Part shown: positions 60,421-64,000 of the stretch, one piece after another
How positions within the stretch are numbered: position 1 is the first letter of the stretch
How the letters are laid out: each line of letters opens with the position of its first letter
Assembly: GCA_018296165.2 (NCBI GenBank)
Contig: JACKQL020000018.1
Location: forward strand, 558,001 to 622,000
Direction: 5' to 3'
Length of the DNA: 64,000 nucleotides
Source: Termitomyces sp. T153
Lineage: Eukaryota; Basidiomycota; Agaricomycetes; Agaricales; Lyophyllaceae
Notes under the pieces: generated by a model
What the model was told of the DNA's origin: nothing
Seen by the model: the letters and a program-made list of their open reading frames with translations, nothing else
Databases searched by the model: none
Made by a program: the position numbers and the translations under genes

Positions 60421-62523
60421 TCACAAACCACGACACAGCTCGCCTGTCTTCACAAATGACGAGCAGACACCCCAGCCGAGGATTTCAAACATGGCGGGGA
60501 GAACTTCACAGGCGAGAACAGCAATTCCAGCGTATACCACCACTTTTGTAAGGACTGTAATCCAAATCGAAATCAATAATCGACCACACGTGCCCAAGAC
60601 ACGAGAAGCTAACCTTCGGCATCATAATGCTTCACATCCTTATTTTTTTCTCCTTCCGAGAGTTCCGGCACAACTACACCACCCGCGCTATTCTCTTGCT
60701 CCAATCCTCCTTTCTCATTGAACCCTCCGCCACGCATCTTGATCTCGTTGCTCCCGCGTCCGTGTTGGAACGCCCCGCTCACACCACTTCCTATACCACC
60801 AACCTCAATACCAACTTGAACGCTGCTGGGCAGATCAATAACACTAGGTATGGGGTGGATCCCATTCCCGCCGAACTCGCTGGGCACGCTTGTGTAATCT
60901 GTTGCTGGGGTGTAGAACCGACGGTTTGGGAGGTCGAATACGCGTGCGAGGCCGCGGAATGTTGGTGGGAGGATTAGATGCAGTGCAGATTTGGCCAGGA
61001 GGCGCCAGACGAATATCACAAGAATTCCTGACAGTGATATCGATTATGCTGTGAGGTTGGAGAGATATGGACTTACCTGTGATCATTTTGAGCGCAGCGA
61101 AGCACCACCATATGACTACGTCCGAAATTGTTCTCTCGACTTGCACCCATTGACCCATCACTAGCACCCAGCCGCTGCCAGGCATCACGAGAGACTTTCC
61201 AATGTCCATCCTCAGCCCGAAAAAGCTCATCGCCCAGCTCCCAACGAGCGCGCCAAGGACCACACTTCCAAAAGCAATGGCGTCTTCGAAGCACGGGCAA
61301 TCGTCGACAGGTTGGGGATGCTGGTTGATAGCCAACAGACACAAGGATATAAGGATGAGTGGAACTTCCCATCCTCCTCGTCTGACCCATTCCTCGACCC
61401 ATTGACCACCTCCTAAGCCCCTGCCAAGATGTAATACATGTGCACTAGATTCAGATGCAGGCCAAAGGAGGGTGTACACCCGATACAGGGGATTTGTAGA
61501 GGTAAGAATGACGGGTATACCATCCCAGCTGCTCTCGGCCCACCAGATGAGAGATCCGAGAATGGTACCAACGGCGCAGTCAGTGAAGGAGTGCATCGCA
61601 GTGTAGATTCGTCCGAAGACAATCGAGAAAACATAGATTGAGAGGATGATAGTCAGGAGGGTATAGATATGTACAGATATTGTTGGTTCTGGGAGTGATG
61701 AGATAGGCGCAGAGGCGAGGCGATGGACATGACTATAGAAGAAAAGCGCGATGGAAACGCTGTTAGTCGAGTGAGTTGATGGAAAGCCATATTCCAAATG
61801 ATGGGTTCCAATTGCTAATTATGAGGTGGAGTCAACGATTGAGAAAGTGACAAAGGAACAAAAGCTTGCTTAGTCGTGTTACTGGCGGAGCGAATGGTCG
61901 CGGGGAGCAAATAAGGTCTTTCAAGAATGATGAAAGATAGACCCCAGAAGCTAGTACAAGGAGGAGTCTATGGTCGTTAAGTAGGGAGGTTCATAGAACA
62001 GATAAGCAGAGATCTCACCCACGTCCCATCGTGCTATGGCCAAAGAAAAAGAATGAAGGCAAGAGGATCATGAAGAACGTGTGCGTGCCGAGAGAGGACG
62101 TATAGACAAAATATGCATCTAACAAGGGAGTACGTATGAGACTCTGTGAACGGAAGAAGAATTTTCTTCATCACTAGGATTTATCAGGCCCGTTCAAAAA
62201 GAACATACCTGTAGTCGGGCAATGACTTTGGATTCCCACTGCACGCTCCTCACGATTCTCCTTCTAATAACAGCTCGCCATCGCGGTAACGTAGCATCAT
62301 AAGCATCCGTAGGAAGACAACCTGGTGTAGCGTCGTCATCAAAGGCATCATCAAGGTTACGAAGGGATGCTGGGTATCTGTTTCTCTTCAGAGAAGGCAC
62401 TGGAGAGGACTCGCGAGATGAATTTTCCGAACCTGGGACCGACAACGTAAAATGGCTGGATGTTGGGCGCTGCTGGGGCTTCTGAAGCTTCTGGTGAGCA
62501 ACCTCTGACCGTGAAAGTGCCAT
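60421..62523 (-). CDS. sphingoid-base-1-phosphate phosphatase (PAP2 superfamily, LCB3-like)
   Basis: Six exons join in phase: 62523-62209, 62143-62019, 61967-61870, 61814-61077, 61027-60614, 60554-60421, giving 607 residues. The phosphatase motifs are in order: KDLICSPRP, PSTHSTN, and GRIYTAMHSFTDCAVG, which supplies the Arg...His...Asp of motif C3. Several membrane helices surround them (AYFVYTSSLGTHTFFMILLP, ILSIYVFSIVFGR). These enzymes dephosphorylate dihydrosphingosine- or phytosphingosine-1-phosphate in the ER and help recycle bases into ceramide. The soluble N-terminus (about 1-90) is Ser/Pro/Arg-rich. Intron 3 (61871-61899 onward to 61815) has a GC donor at 61869-61868. Confidence 0.93.
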
Positions 62524-63812
62524 GAACAGGTTACAAGGTCTCCAAAGCAAACTCCGGCTCGACGATTTTTACGTAATCGGCAATATCGCGCCGCTCGCAG
62601 TTTACTTGAGGCTTTGAATCTATCACCTCATCTGATTGACCAGCTGGGAAGCGAAAATTCTGATCCTCTTCGATCCCTAAAGATCGTTAGGCGTGACGTC
62701 CTACTCGAAACTTCTGGCATTCTGGAAAATTTCAATCTACTCCGGTATTACTTCTAGCATATATTTTCCGACATTTCCTGGCATCCTTACCGAAGAATTG
62801 GCGATCAGCCGATAAGAAACAAGCAAGAGTTCAAACGGTCATATTTATCCGATCCACTATTATCAAATGACGTTATGGCTGAACAAAAACTGGGAATTCT
62901 GTAATAGCTGCAACATATCGGCTCAAGACGCGTCGGTATTCAACGTTCAAAGACTATGTAACGCGCATGAAAATCTCACCTCATTTTCCGAACCTATCTA
63001 TCAAGCTATCAACATGTTCATCATGCGCGTCTCTACCTTGCCTGCACCTTCGCACTATATTTCTCAACTTCGGTTATTTCACTGAGTGTGAATGTTCTCC
63101 TTCAGGAGATTGTTGTAGACGCTCGAGTTATACATACATTTACCCCAAACTCGCACGGTGTTATAACTCAACTACCTCAGCTACTTGTTGACGTGGGTTT
63201 GGGCCTTTGACGATTAATTTGCACTATACTCAATAAGTTCAAGGCTCTGGCAATAAAATGCCTCCTTCTCGATCGAGTGCTGCAACAGTCGATGTACGTT
63301 GTTTGACTTGTTTACCCATTGCTATCCGAGCCCTTTCTAACCACTTTGATTCCAGAATCATCAGACATCAGAATGACAACAATGAATTAGGAAGCTCCTT
63401 TTTATGGCAATCGCTAAGAGGTCGGCGATTCAAATCCAAGATAAGGACTTTTCTTAACTATGTACCTCCCAAAAATCCTAGGTCTTTCTTTTCAAGGCAA
63501 TTTCGTCAGAAGGATTTACCAGGAGAATTATCGATCAACCTTGAGATCTCGATCCAGCCGTCTGACATATCAATGCCCGAGACGCATGTGCATGTTGGTT
63601 TCCTCTGGACTTCTTCGGAAAGGTGCTGAGGTTCATAGAAATGTTTTTCCTTCCAGCGTGCGTGCGAGTAGATTGTAATTTCAAAAATCTCGTGATACAT
63701 TTCGATTCAACAGCAAAAAGATCGTGTTAGCGTCCTGACTTCCCTGAGACTTCCGTGATTGTCTTGCGCAAGGATACGTCATGATTCATACTGTAGATGT
63801 ATAGATATGCCT
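62524..63812. other. intergenic, one exon-like stub
   Basis: A plus-strand ATG at 63258 reads MPPSRSSAATVD and then a GTACGT donor with a good acceptor 62 bp on, but the downstream phase meets a stop. It may be a dead or incomplete gene. Nothing else is supported. Confidence 0.35.
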
Positions 63813-64000
63813 TCACGCGCGAAGTTCGACCATACTCATCTCGCCTACACACCAAAGCTTGACAAACTGAAGATCAGCTTTGCTGGCAATATCGATGAAA
63901 TTATCCAGTGTGCGTTCTTTCCCGTTGTGTATGACCATCATGGCAATATCGCAGTTGTATTGTCTGATTCGTCCAATGCTGTAGTTAGGGAGCATCGGTT
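63813..64000 (-). CDS. O-methyltransferase, C-terminal part (runs off the window)
   Basis: The minus-strand frame is open from the window edge to a stop at 63813. It contains LPNYSIGRIRQYNCDIAMM, then NGKERTLDNFIDIASKADLQ and FVKLWCVGEM. In fungal SAM-dependent O-methyltransferases this is the last helix-strand unit, with the D..MM..NGKERT signature. The rest of the gene is beyond 64000, so its integrity cannot be judged. Two dead relatives lie at 35990-36190 and 41479-41890. Confidence 0.8.
   Translation of the reverse strand, partial: PMLPNYSIGRIRQYNCDIAMMVIHNGKERTLDNFIDIASKADLQFVKLWCVGEMSMVELRA

Overview
The window is eukaryotic and fungal, most likely from a mushroom-forming basidiomycete (Agaricomycetes). 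Protein-coding genes are split by many short introns of about 45-66 bp with GT(A/G)NG donors and occasional GC donors. The gene set (SEC31, listerin, GT90/CAP10-like glycosyltransferase, M43 metalloprotease, NCS1 permease, fungal O-methyltransferases) and CpG-depleted Ty3/gypsy retrotransposons fit that group. The species cannot be read from the sequence. All exon models below were joined by hand from splice sites and reading-frame phase.

Layout: 1-9907 is a nest of two minus-strand Ty3/gypsy elements. A chromodomain element with both LTRs (1-6127) is inserted into a second element (6128-9907). 10501-11813 (-) encodes a membrane-anchored coiled-coil protein with a duplicated Cys module, divergent from SEC31 (12667-17423, +). 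17424 to about 33050 is a transposon island. It holds unassigned CpG-poor relics, a young solo LTR with a perfect target-site duplication (19572-20904), a non-autonomous LTR element of the same family with one decayed ORF (21701-24799), and a truncated second copy of the gypsy element (24946-31522). That copy carries a spliced gene in antisense between integrase and the 3' LTR.

From 33050 CpG returns to normal and the window is gene-bearing: NADP-glutamate dehydrogenase (34004-35603, +), an unrecognised 158-aa protein (37958-38486, +), a 12-exon NCS1 permease (39218-41315, +), a GNAT acetyltransferase (42454-43212, +), listerin LTN1 with 19 exons (43690-50090, +), a GT90 glycosyltransferase (50765-52951, +), a flavin-reductase-like protein (53592-54849, -), a secreted M43 metalloprotease (55173-56381, -), two unrecognised genes (about 57452-58297, + and 58945-about 59930, -), a sphingoid-base-phosphate phosphatase of the PAP2 fold (60421-62523, -), and the 3' end of an O-methyltransferase (63813 to beyond the edge, -). 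Two dead fragments of the same O-methyltransferase family lie at 35990-36190 and 41479-41890.

The genes do not form a single pathway. Several are core housekeeping (COPII coat, ribosome quality control, nitrogen assimilation, sphingolipid turnover). The most unusual signals are in the transposon island: two LTR families with apparent Tf1-type self-priming sites, an intron-containing antisense gene inside a gypsy element, and abrupt changes in CpG content that date and delimit insertions.
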